DNA of 64,000 nucleotides, from contig CM077653.1 in the NCBI GenBank assembly GCA_039707465.1, positions 937,501 to 1,001,500 of the forward strand, given 5' to 3'. Position 1 is the stretch's first letter. Each line of letters opens with the position of its first letter. A program made the translations under genes and the position numbers. This stretch comes from Rhabdophis nuchalis. Its lineage: Eukaryota; Chordata; Lepidosauria; Squamata; Natricidae. Shown here in pieces: positions 10,023 to 21,639 of this stretch. The notes beneath the pieces were generated by a model. The model ran no database searches. It was not told the origin of the DNA and worked only from the letters and a program-made list of their open reading frames with translations.

Positions 10023-13000
10023 TAATTTTAATCCATAAAAAAAGGAAATGAAAATACAAGCATTCCTACTCACAGTTTCCACTGTGGTGGTTTTGTGACC
10101 TCACCTGATGGAGTGGAGGCTTCTACTCTGGAGCGTAAATTAGGTGTGCAAAGCCTCCCCAAAGATTAGTAGTAGATTTGCCTAAGGCTATTAGGAATAC
10201 TTAGGAGCTTAGGATGCTTAGAAACGGAACTACAAGCCGAATGAGCTGATGCGGGGCAGGAGTTGGGCGTACAAAAGCTTCCTCTGAAGGTCTCTTGACC
10301 AGGGGCTGGAATGGTCTTCTACAACCCTAACATGGGTCACGAAATGAGCAAAAGGACTAAGATGATGCTGTGGAGGTTTAAGATTAAAAAAAAAAAGAGA
10401 TGTGGGGAAGGACATCCGATGGGCCCCACAAGTAGGGCCCAGGGCCACGGAAGCAGCCCCACCCACGGCCCTCGCTCAGGGCCCTTTTAGGACGAAGACC
10501 TTCGGAAGGGGTTTCCTCGGAAGGTCTCAAAGCCCGGCCCATCCTCTGCGCTTGGAGCTCTCTGGGCCTTCCTAGCATTCTGCCTCCTTGCACAGTGTTG
10601 TACATTTGCATTAATTGCATGCCACGGCTAAGTCACAACATGGAGGCTGGGCCACAATTAAGGAACAGTGGGAAGAGTTTTGTGCCTGCAAGTGAGCTTT
10701 CAATCTGTTGTGTTCAGCAGAGCCCGTCTCCGGCACCGGCGGCTGCTTCACAGCGTCCCAGCAAGGGAGGGGAGAGGAGGGGATGGGGGGAAGGAGGGAT
10801 AGAAGGCTGTGATTTGCAAAAGATGATTCAGAGCCTTCTGCCTTTGCTGCTTTTCTTAGTTAGTTAACTTTATTTCCTTGGAGGCAAGAAGATCCCAGCG
10901 CAGGAGAAGGCCTCCTCTCGCTTGAGCCTGGCTCTCCTCCACCTCTGCTCCCTCCCACATGCTTTGGTTCGGTGCTGTTGTCGCCCCTATAAATTGGTGA
11001 GAAAAGGCAGGTCCAGCAACTGCTGTAGGTCATGAAGTCCTTCACAGGATTGCTGAGCAATTGAGGAGGCCCAGTTGCACAGCTGCTGCTTGGACCTTGT
11101 GTGAACCATGGACAGATGCCCTCATGCCCTGGGCTGTTGTGAGGGCTAGAAGCTGTGGCTACCTGGGACTGGCTGCTTCCTGGCTTCACCTTCACCCCCC
11201 CTCTTCCTCCTCCCAAGGGGCATGAAGCTGAAGCTCAGCGTTGCTTGTCTTACGCCACCCCAAGAGGTCATCCATGAAGCTTGTTCTTAGCCCTCCGGAT
11301 GGATGAAGGAGGGAAGCTAAGGCTGCCTTCTGCTCTGGGGTAACCGCTGGGGCTGCCTCCTGTGTCGGCGTATGGTAAAAATACTTTTTCGCCCTTGGAG
11401 TGACATGCCTGACTCAAGAGCAATTGGAGCCAGAGACTCCGCAGAAGGAATCCTCTCCTTTCATCGTCTCCCCTCCCCAAGGTCAGGCACGTCTTGATAA
11501 AATAGAATTTAGTTATCCTCGATAAGAAGAGGATCCCCTTTCGTCCTCCTGGGCGGGAGCAGGAGAAGCCCAGGCCTTCTCCAGAGGGTGGCCCTGTGCC
11601 CGCTCTGTCGGCCGAAATAATAACAAGAAAAATAGGGGGATTTAAGAGGTCCTTATGGTAGCCCATGAAGAAGGCGGCCTTCCATCTCACGCCAAAGACG
11701 GCGCTTGCCCCTTTCTTTGACCCATGGCGTCCTCCTCCCTCGGCCTTCAGGTGTTGGGAGCTGCAGCTGAGCTTCCTGAACCCTCAGAAGGTGGTCTCTT
11801 GATTTGGGGAGGGGATGGGTGGGTGGATTGGTGGGTTAGTCCTCCTGTTCTCCCCTTCACTTCCTGCAGTCCAGGTGGCCCCACCTGTGCCTCTCTTCGT
11901 GGGAGGGGGAAATAGAGGGTGGCTTGCTGGGGGCTTCTGGCTCCTTTGGCCTCTCCACACTCCCTCTCAAAAGCCACAATAGAAATTGGAGCATTTTGGC
12001 CACTGGAGGTTGCCTTGGGTGTTGCAGGTCCTGTAATTGGACCCAGATTTATTTCACTGGCAAGACCAAAACAGGAAACTCGGACTTGAAATTTCCAGGT
12101 TCACCCAGAGAATGAGGAGCAAAAGGTTTTCTTTTGCAGCACCATCTGTCTGTAAATTATTCTGAGATCCCGTGATTGGTCCCTGGGTTGGTCTGAAGGA
12201 GGGGCATGCAGAGTGCGTGATCCATAGAGTGGCCAAGGGCCGGAGAAGACTGAAAGGCCGATGCCAATGGCGATACCCTGAATTCCAAGATCTCTCCGAC
12301 TCCCTGCGTCAGGGCATGTGGGATACGGGCTTGCCTAGACCCAGAGGGGCTGCTAAGCCTCGTGGAGTGGGGCTCAGAGGGCAGTCCTGATGGCAGGACA
12401 AAGCCTGGGCAGCAGACCCCAGGGCCCCGTTAGGCAGAAGAGGCGTTCCTGCTTGCTAGATCCGGGCCCAAGTTGGTTTCCGATTCCCTTGCCCTTGGGC
12501 ATCAGGCCTCCCCCTTTTGACCGCCCAAGAGTCCTTGCAGAGAGGATGTTCTCCTCCCCCATTCGCAGGGAAAGTGTGAAAGAAAGTTCTGGTAACTGAA
12601 GCCGCGCTTGCTGCCAATCCAAGCCTCGGAGGAGAAGCGTAAAAGCAGTGAAACTTGACTGACAACCCATTTGGGAATCATTGCCAGTGTGAGCCCAAAA
12701 GTGATATTTGCAGCTTACATAGCAATTTGGGTGGGTGTGGAGGAGGGAACGGGGAAGGGAGAGAAGCGATACGAAATCAGAGGAAAATGCGGCTCTTCAC
12801 CCTCCAGAGCTGGCTGGGGGCTGCATCCGCCCAAGGGGGCTTCAGGGGGCACAACGACAGCCGGCCCGGCCCTTCATCTCTGGGGCTGCTTTCTAAACGC
12901 TTTGTGCACCCTGGGTAGGTTGCATGAATAATTACATTCTGCAAAAGCTAAAATAATTTTGGATGTTTATGTTCTCGCTGTTCCAGGTCTAGTAAAGTAG

Positions 13001-13602
13001 ATGGTTCTGCAAACCATTTTGGATCTGGTTATAATGAATTTCTAATTAATTATAAGATGAAAGTTAGCAGAGGTTTGGAAAAAAAAACCAGCTCTCCCCA
13101 CAGGTGTTCAGCGACAGATGGTGACCGTATCACCAGCCTAGCCATTTTAAGTGCCTCCTACGGTCTTTCTTTGGGGCTTTGCATTTTGGAACTGACCATA
13201 AAGAAGCCATTTTTAAAGGTTATGAGTCCTCGAATAAGGCAGCCTGCTCCCCGAATGCAGAAGGAAGGAAAGGAAATCACTAAAGGGAGGCCCCATTTTT
13301 TCTGGGGCATAAATTCCGAGCGATTGTCCCCATCCATCCCCAGCCAGTTTTGGAAGCTGCCGCTCGCTCGTCTGTTGGTTAATCTTCGCAGCAGAGTGGG
13401 CGAAGAGAATATGATAGGCAGATATATTGTGTGTAACACTTGGCAGCGAGACCTGGAATTGGATTACAAGCTGCTATTCTAGCAAGGGAGCCCAAATGGT
13501 GTTTTTATAGCTTCTCTCTCTTCATCTGTGTTCTGTGGGCTTTGCTTGCCAAGTGTTAACGGAAACATTCTCCACGCTCTCAGTCCACCAGCCTCCCTGA
13601 GA
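10023..13602. other. Gene-free unique DNA
   Basis: I recognise no exon, RNA gene or transposon. Small purine- or pyrimidine-rich runs occur, for example G-rich DNA at 10770-10800. Bases 12910-13080 form an AT-rich block. Several open frames of 80-140 codons overlap on opposite strands without motifs. Confidence 0.5.
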
Positions 13603-13650
13603 CTCCTCCTCCTCCTCCTCCTCCTCCTCCTCCTCCTCCTCCTCCTCCTC
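13603..13650. repeat. (TCC)16 microsatellite
   Basis: Sixteen perfect TCC units form a 48-bp pure pyrimidine run. On the minus strand this translates as poly-Glu or poly-Arg, which explains the open frames across it. Confidence 0.98.
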
Positions 13651-16600
13651 ACGTGCTCCTTGTACAATGATAAACCAAAACGTAGCAGAACTGCAGATGA
13701 AATGACTTTCCCCAACTGCATGAAATGCGACCATTAAGTCTTTAAAAAGATTTCCCACCTGAGTCCACAAATTCAGATTGGCTGTATGGGTTGAGCTCAC
13801 CGAGGGGTGGAGAAGAGGCCCTCCTTCGGATGCTATTCCTAACCGTCTGTTCCCCCCCTGCCTCCCTCCCTTTCCTTAAACGGAATGCACCCTCTGAATG
13901 CGTCTTGATGGACCTGGGCATGGGTCCTAACAGCTTGGACTTGGGAGTTCTCCTTACTGCCCATTTATGACTCTTGAGTCCTATCCTGAATGCCCAGCTG
14001 GCTACCTTCCGTCTGTAAGTCCGTGAAAGCAGAGTTGCAATCAAATAGGCGCTTGCAACATTCTCTGCCCTTAGTATTGTAGTAGTGTAGGTGCTTTCAG
14101 AATGCCCAACTGTAAATATTGACCCAGCCTTGACAGGCCGAGATAAGAACCTACCAACAGACTGCAGCTGCTGCAATGGAAATGCAGGTTGCCCACTGGG
14201 GAGCTAGGACTGCACCACCACTGACTGACCTCTTGGTCACTCTGAGGTCTGACCTCTTCCCTCGGAGGGTTGATGCTTTCTCTCCTCTCAGAGTAAAGTA
14301 AAAACTGAATTTCTCCCCCATCCTTTGGGGAAAGAGCAAATCCAGTCACTTTCTTAATCCTTGCTGTTTTTTGCCTTAACCTCCTGGCCTTTGGCCCTGA
14401 TGGACCTCATGCAGTTGAGGTTCTTCTCACGTGAAAGGTCAGCTTCACATGTCTTTCACTCCTCTTCTTCTGGTGATTATATGGACTTACTTTGCAGCTG
14501 CGTTGTGGGATGTTTTTCAATTGTCCTGTGTGACCTGCAGCTCTGGGATTCTTTTGACGATGTGCCGTTCCGGGATCAACCAGGGGCAACCTAGTTAGCC
14601 TCCAGGCCTAGAAAAGCCGGCTGTAAGCTAGTGTGGCAGCAGTTGTGCACAAAAGTTTCAGCACTCCCAGCTAAAGGGCGTGTGATTCAGTGATCCTTGG
14701 AGTGAATAGAAGCTGACATAACCTCTACATGGCACAAAACTTTGTGCCAGTTTGAACGTACGTTATTATTCATTTGTCATTTGCTCACACAATCATTACT
14801 ATTAATAAATAATAATAATAGAATTGTGGCAGGTGCAGAAGTTGGGGCACCCTTCCAACTGACTCCTGCTGAAGGGAATCTCACACCTTCAGTGGATCCA
14901 GGGTGATGCTAAGCTGAGCTAGTTCACCTCTTCAAGGAAAAATGGAAGACAATTCCAATAGCAAGAAGAGAAGACACGTCACAGAGCTGTTTCTTTGACT
15001 TCAAGAAAGATAACCTAAACATCTTCACTTGCCGTATTTGTGGTTTTCTTGTGTTGACTCTACAAACAAATTTTCCGGAGCGTCTAAACTTTGCAGGTAA
15101 TTTCACTTCACAAACAATGTTTCTGGATAAGTCATTGGCTGCGTTCAGAGCGTTGGCAGAAGAAGAATTGAGAAGAGAAACTGGAAGAGACTTGGCCCAC
15201 TGTTGACGCTTGCTTCTGCTTTGTGGGCTTTAACAAAGCACTTTCTGCCCTAAACATCCATTTTTAACACTTTGCAGTAATAAATAGCTCCAGGACGGCC
15301 TCGTTTCCGGCAAGGAGGATCAGGCTAAGCCATTACCTGCTCACAGCCTTTCCCCTCTGCAGCGACTGAGTGGATGAGCCGGTTGATTCTCCATCACAGG
15401 GCTTTGCCTTTGATCTATGTTCTTGGCAGTTTTTCTGCCAATGACATCTCATAATTAACCTGTCCAGATGTTGACAAGTGGAGAGTCTTGCTTGGAGGAA
15501 GCCTGGTTTTTCAGTTGCTCGATTATATGGGGGAAGATGCTAAAATCAATTAGCATGGCTTGCAGGTAAAATAATGGGAAATTCGCAGCTGGCAGGCAGT
15601 TGGCTTGTGCGATGGCTGGAAGGTGCCACAGCAACTGCAGAATGGGCATCCTGTCACAGTTTATTGATCGACGGAAGATAGCTATATTTTCTCATTGAAC
15701 CAAAATGTTTCTGAGTCGAGAAGTAAGATTTTAAGATCTAAAACAAAGATAAGCAGAATAAAACTCAACCATTTTGTGGCTTGCCACCCAGTAAGACCCA
15801 GGAACACCATTGTCTTGGTGAAACACTTCTTTTTGCACGTTAAGGGAAGCTGTTTTATGACTGCATCAACAAACATAAAGCTTCTTTTTTTTTTGGCTTT
15901 ATGCAATGAATTAATAAGGTTCTTATTCTTAGTTAAGTTAGTCTGAACCTTCAAGGGTTTCAGTATAGCAGTTTTATTATTTGTTTACCCATCTTGGATA
16001 CTGTAATTGGTGTCGGTTTAGTATCTCATTTCCCTGTTTGTTTGCTTTTGTGAAAGCCACCGCAAATAGCCGGATTGCAAATTTTTGATCTAAGAAGAAC
16101 CTTCAGAAGAGTTTTGGGGCCTTCACTGGGTGACTCTCTCGGGTTCTCAAGAATTGGTCTCTGTTCCTTTACTTCTGGAGATGTCTCTCCTTTGAATTTC
16201 ATGGAAGCTGCGCCTAGGACTTTGTGACTGATCCCTCATGTCACCCTTAGTGCATTAACTGGCATCTGGGAAAGAGAAACCTTGCGATCTTAAGAGGGAA
16301 AAGTAATGCTCAGAGAACACCAAGAGCCCCTCCTGTGGATCTGAATTGTAAGCAGCTTTTTGAACTGAAAAGCGAAGTTTATTATAACTGCATGTTGAGA
16401 GGCGACCTGAAGGATTTCAGTTTCTGGCCCTTGGTCTAAGAAAACCCTCTAAATGGTTAGGTGGTTATTGTTCCTCTTTTGGTGACGTGGTGGCTTCTAA
16501 TGGGAGCAGAAAGCTGATTGGCTCCCCGTTCTGAATCCCTCAAGGGAGTGGGATGGATGGGGCAGAAGGCCCGGTGGGCTGTGGTTGGCAAGGAGAACAA

Positions 16601-16680
16601 GAACGGCTCCTGATTTTTGGAGCCATTGTCCATCTTGATGTCAGTCAAGGAAACCGCAGACGAATCTTCTCCGTGGCTGG
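13651..16680. other. Gene-free unique DNA
   Basis: There is no gene or clear transposon. A small ATAATAATA run lies at 14800-14820. Bases 14920-15470 and 15660-16080 are AT-rich complex sequence of unknown role. Confidence 0.5.
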
Positions 16681-16738
16681 GGATGAAGGGATGGAGGGAT
16701 GAAGGGATGAAGGGATGGAGGGATGAAGGGAAGGAGGG
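16681..16738. repeat. 8-bp minisatellite (GATGRAGG)n
   Basis: About seven tandem copies of an 8-base unit alternate GATGAAGG and GATGGAGG. The last copies drift to GAAGGAGG. It is all purine on the plus strand apart from the T in each unit. Confidence 0.9.
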
Positions 16739-19020
16739 ACCAGGCCTTCTGATGATAAGCGCACAGCAGAAGGCCGTCCTGAGCTGCGGGAACCTTCTGG
16801 AGATGCCAATACCGCCCTGCTGCATTGTTCTTAGGCATCATCCTAACTTTTGTTTCAAAGCCTACAGAGAACGAACGCTCACGAATCAACCAAGCAACGT
16901 GAGGCAAGAGGAAGAGCGTGGGTGGAGATGGCAGAACACAGACTTGTTTCCTTCTCTTTTAATAGTGTGGTGAAAAGCAGATCTCCTTGCAGTGCAGGGA
17001 GTAAATAAACCTGGGTTGTCGTATCTGTCAGGAGTGGAGTGCGCGCGCACACACAAATGCACAGAAGATGGCATGAATCTTTCATTCCATTCCTTGGGTC
17101 TCCATCCAAGGGGTGGAAGATCCGGGCTGTGGCATTAATAAGCAAGGAGAGCCCATGCTTGGCCTTGCAGCAATCTTCCCCACCTGCAGCGCTGGGCTCC
17201 TCGAAGGCGTGTCTGCCTGCGTTAAGGCTTCTGGCTGATGGCACATGGGGCGTTTTGGAACACTCCCTGCACCCGTTTCTAATCCCCTGCGCCGTCCGAG
17301 ATGTCAGGTCTTCTTCCACATCTCTATGGAGAATGAAAGTGATCAGCTCTCATGCTGACAAATGGAAACTGTCATTTCATTTTTATCCCCAATTATACAG
17401 CTCCGGGACCAATTTTTCAGGTGGAATGTTGGAGCCATTAAAAAGAAATAAGTAAACTCTACAACATTCCATCATTTTCTGGCAGCTGCCCAATGGTCTG
17501 TACCCTTATGACACGTTCGTTTTCATAGAGGTATTTTTCTCTTGGCTTCCCCTGTTTTAACTCCTCTGTTGTCTTGGGTTGAGGCAAGAACCTCAAGGCA
17601 AGAAGGTGGCTCCGTGTCTGTCTGTCTGTCTTTCTGCCTCTGTCTCTCCTCTTGGATGGAGACAAACCTCCTTGTCTTTGGATTCAGAGACGGTTCCTTC
17701 TGCCCAGATGGCTCCTCCTGGGGCATCTTCCTCGCAAGACGTCAGGGTGGGTCCAGGCTCAGTAGCTGTTGCAAGAGGTTGAGTTTGCTGCAGACTTCAC
17801 TGGGCAGTTTGAAAAACAACTCAATTGTAACGGCGTCAAGAAATCTGTTTTATTAAAAGAAATTCTTGCAGAAGAAATGTCTCTTAGACATCTCCCTCTT
17901 ATTTATCAAGGGAAGTTTATAAGTTGCAGACTTGGGTTTGTGACATATACAATATTGGGGGGATGAAACAGCTTTTTGAACCTGATCCTGTTTATTACAA
18001 TTCTTCTTTTGTAGTATCGGGAGATAAAAATCTAAATTCTAGTGTGTTCAGCTATGCGTAGATTCTTTTTTCTGGGCTTTCCCCCCTTTTTGGTTGAGGG
18101 AGAGCGTCTTCTGGCAGCTGTCAGAAACATCCCACTGACATTTTTGTTTTATAGTTTGTGAGAGAAATTATAGGGTGCCTCGGCCCTTCCTTTGTTCCTC
18201 TGGCTTGTTGGCCAGACACAATGGCAAGGAGCAGCCGCTGCCTTGGTACTTGAATGTGGCTCCTCCGAGGAGACGTTTTGGTGTCCTGCCTGGTTTTTTT
18301 CCACATTAAAAATCTGCAGGCTGCAACCTACCGTCACCTTTGGACCTGATGAGGTTTAGAAAGCCCACCTTAAAATCTCTACAACAGAAGACTCCAGGTT
18401 TATGCAAAAGAGGCCTTCAGGGGCATGCACAAAATTGGAAAAAGTGCTTTGTTTGATGTTAGGGAAAAAATGGCATCATTTAAAATACAAAATCTGATAA
18501 TTTTAACAGTTCCAGCTCTAATAACAAAAGAAACTGGGAACGATTTCCTCACCTGTTGATTTCCTCGGCCCAGAAGCTCCAAAAGAGCTGAGACTCCATT
18601 CTTACGGTTACTCAACACCCAACCCTACCGGAAAGTTGGCCAAGGGAACAATTTGTTAAACGTTAAAAAAGTCTCCATAGGAAACAGTGGGCGAATATTT
18701 TGATTTGATTTACCGGGTAACTGGTGTGAATCATTACTCCCAGATGTAAAGGAGGAGAGAAAATATACCCCCGTTTCGGTGAAGAGTCTTAGCGTATTCA
18801 CATTCTAATCTACTCTATAACTGGAAGATTATATTCTTTCCAAAGTAAGAGAGAGCTTATGTGGGCAGAATGATATCGGTGAATTTGCAAGCGGAACCTA
18901 ATCAAGTTAACGTGCCAGTGAGCATGTGGCGAAGTTTTTCTTCTATTTGGTGCTAGTAATGTCATTATTTTGTACAGGCGAGGGGCAGAATTTAAAACTC
19001 CCTCTCCTGTTTCCTCTCTG
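16739..19020. other. Gene-free unique DNA
   Basis: No gene or known repeat is recognised. A short inverted repeat at about 17422-17472 (ATGGAATGTTG-like arms) and TGTC-rich DNA at 17610-17650 are the only structures noted. Confidence 0.5.
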
Positions 19021-19028
19021 CCCCAGTG

Positions 19029-19418
19029 CCGTCATGGCAAACCGGTGGCACGGGTGGCACGTGGAGCCATATTGGTGGGCATGCGAGCTCAGCTCCGGTG
19101 CAGATGTGCATGCCAGCCAGCTGATTTTGGGGCCTTCTGGAGCCACCAGAAGTCAGGAAACTGTTTTTGGCCTCTGGAGGGCCTCCGTGGGGGAGGGGGG
19201 GAGGCCGTTTTCGCCCTCCCCAGGCTCCTAGAAAGGCTCTGGAGGCTGGGTAGGGCGATAAAGGGTCCACTGTGCCATTGTGTGCCAAAAGCAGGGGGGA
19301 CCACAGAGGGGTCATGGTGAATGCATGGGGGGGGGCAGGCGCATAGAATTATGGGTGTGGGCATGAAACACCCCCCCCTGCTTTTGGCACGCGATGGCAA
19401 GAGGATTAGCCATCCCTG
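19029..19418. mobile_element. 390-bp nonautonomous hAT-type element
   Basis: Perfect 8-bp direct repeats CCCCAGTG lie at 19021-19028 and 19419-19426. The left end reads CCGTCATGGCAAACC. The right end, read on the other strand, is CAGGGATGGCTAATCC, so the termini are inverted and related to the CAGGGGTGGCRAACC end shared with the 39862 element. The interior contains a GTGGCACGTGGAGCC segment and G-rich runs, with no transposase frame. The target duplication is not TA-centred, unlike the fold-back group. Confidence 0.87.
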
Positions 19419-19426
19419 CCCCAGTG

Positions 19427-21107
19427 GAGCCAGTCAACCCACCTGTCCTTTCCTATCTGCCGTCCTGTGTTGTCCCTGCATCTTTAGAAGCCCCAGGGAA
19501 TCCCCAGCCGTTCCAGGCCGTCCCTCCGTCCGTCTGTCCTTGGCCCAAAGCATGTTTACCAACTGGCCTCCTTTGCCTATGAGCCCTCCAGAGGCCAATC
19601 AGTTTCCAGATGTTCTGGTGCCATGAAGCCTTCTAAGTGCTCCAGTCAAAGGCCTGCTGTGGCTTACCAGGAACAGCTTGTTAAATCTCCAACTCAGTTT
19701 TTGAACCCGTTTGGTGGAATTCCAAGTAGCCTCTAAAAAACCTGCAGGTTGTGCCTTGTTTCCCCTCCTAAGAGAACCACCGTAAAGAAGAGGGAAGTGG
19801 AGGAGGAGTAGAAGGTTCCGGAATATCCAGGTGGGGGAGAGGCTGGCAGGACAGAAGAGGCGAGGGTCTTGGCTGATCTTGGCTGGTCTTGGACCCTCTG
19901 TTTGCACATGGGAGCCACTAGAGGAATGTGGCAGAGTCTTCAGAATGGACGTAGTTTCATAAATCCCGTTTCTCTTGTTTGTTTGCGCCAACAGCATATG
20001 GTGTGCCCCCCCCCCCCCCGACAAGCCTCTCGGAAACAGCTTCTATGAGGGAGGCCATAAAAGATGTCGCAGTTGGAGAGAAAAAGGGGAAAGGCTGCAC
20101 TGCAAAGGAAATATATTTTATGAAACTGTCCGTCACCCCAAAGCCAAACGTGCCGAAGAGTTGATGGGCAGAGTTGTTTTGTCAGCGACGGTCCAATTAT
20201 AAATGCCGTATTTCCCTTCTGCTAACGGGGCCTGTACGGCTGAAAGTCTTTTCATCAAGCCCTTCTCCCCGAGCCTCCCCCCCTCCCTCCATTCCGTGCA
20301 TCCCCTGCCGTTTCTCTTGGGGTTCTGCAGGATGCCAGGAAGGGCTGGGTGGCAGCAGGCAGGAGGGCAGAGTTGGCCCTGAGGGGGAGGCCCTAGCGTC
20401 CAGCCTCACTTTTCATGTTGAACTTGGCTTTGGACGATTTTTTCCAAGGCCATTAAAAGCCCCTTTTTCTCCTCTTTATGTTTAGTAGATGGATTTATGC
20501 TTTGATCTGCTTAAAAAAATGTGTTGATCAGAATCAAAGAAGAAATCAGCCTATCTTAGGGGGAGCTAAAGCAAAAAGCTCTGGAAATCTATTTTGATAC
20601 GTGCAGAACGAAGCTAATGCTGAACACCAAGCCTGCCCAGGGAAGGAAAAACCGGAGACTGTTTTGGAGAGAAAAAGGAATTTGTTGGAGCGATGAGCAT
20701 CTTGGGGGGGGGGGTTACATGTATGACTTTGTGCATTTATCTCTCACTTAGAAACGTCCCCTGCCATGCATGCCTTCTTCGTTTTACCCACAACAGCCAC
20801 CCTGTGGGGAGGTCGATCTGTGGGCCTGGGTCCCCAGCACCCAGAGAATGAGAGCAGACTTAAAACAGGGCTCCTGCCTCTGTTTCATGTTCCTGTTTTG
20901 AGCGGCACCTAGGTCTGGCCATCTGCAATACATGTTGCAAGACCCTTGTTTTAGAGCCCTGGCTCAGAAGGCCATTGAGTAGCTGTTGAGGATGTCCTTG
21001 GGTGCCAAATATTTTTCTCTTTCGAACTGCAGGCGTTCTCTTCCCTTAGGCATTTATAGGAAACGACTCGCTCATCAAATTGGTCGATCCCTTGGTGGAG
21101 GACAGGT
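19427..21107. other. Gene-free unique DNA
   Basis: No gene or repeat family is recognised. Homopolymers occur near 20009-20019 (C) and 20705-20713 (G), where the assembly length may be unreliable. Confidence 0.5.
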
Positions 21108-21115
21108 ACTGTAGG

Positions 21116-21631
21116 CGAGGGTGAAATCCAGCAGGCTCTGACAGGTTCTACAGAACTGGTAGCAGAAATTTTGAGTAGTTTGGAGAACTGGCACCCTGTT
21201 TCCCTGAGAATAAGACCTCCCCAGATAATAGGCCCAATTGGGCTTTTGAGCACATGTGCTAAAATAAGCCCTCCCCCCAAAATAAGCCTTCCCTGAAAAT
21301 CTTGCAACACAGCAGCAGCCATGAGGTGACCACGCTCACCACCACCTGCACCTCCAAAATAATAAGGCCTCCCCAAAAATTCCCGAGGGGAGGAATTTTT
21401 ATTTCCTTATTTTCTTTCAAAAGAAAATAAGACCATGTCTTATTTTTGGGGAAACACGATAGTGGAAATTTTGAGTAGTTCGGAAAAACCGGCAAATGCC
21501 ACCTCTGGCTGGCACCAGAGTGGGCAGGGAATGGAGATTTTGCAATATCCTTCCCCTGCCACGTCCATCAGCCACGCCCACCAAGCATGCCCACAGAACT
21601 GGTAGTAAAAAAAAAAAGAATTTTACTACTG
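21116..21631. mobile_element. hAT-type element, copy 1 of a three-copy family
   Basis: This copy is homologous to 35076-35280 and 41464-41667. They share GCAGAAATTTTGAGTAG-like, CCACCTCTGGCTGG-like and TTTTGCARTATCCTTCCC-like segments. The ends are CGAGGGTGAAATCC and, on the other strand, CAGTAGTAAAATTC. The flanking repeats ACTGTAGG (21108-21115) and AGTGTAGG (21632-21639) match at 7 of 8 bases. Its length is inflated to 516 bp by an unrelated insertion at 21194-21459. It has no coding capacity. Confidence 0.87.
21194..21459. mobile_element. Second DNA element nested inside the hAT copy
   Basis: The roughly 266-bp insert has inverted ends: CTGTTTCCCTGAGAATAAGAC at its left and a counterpart of GTCTTATTTTTGGGGAAACA at its right. 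Internal AATAAGCC/AATAAGRC words recur several times. The ends look like those of a common squamate nonautonomous DNA transposon, but I cannot name the superfamily. The host sequence from 21160 to 21193 is repeated, diverged, at 21460-21494. That is far longer than a normal target duplication. Confidence 0.75.
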
Positions 21632-21639
21632 AGTGTAGG

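Noticed and set aside
13603..13650. Poly-Glu/poly-Arg protein segment
   Set aside because: It is the TCC microsatellite read in translation.
16681..16738. Possible origin iterons or regulatory array
   Set aside because: Uniform 8-bp purine-rich tandem copies with no spacing pattern are better read as a minisatellite.
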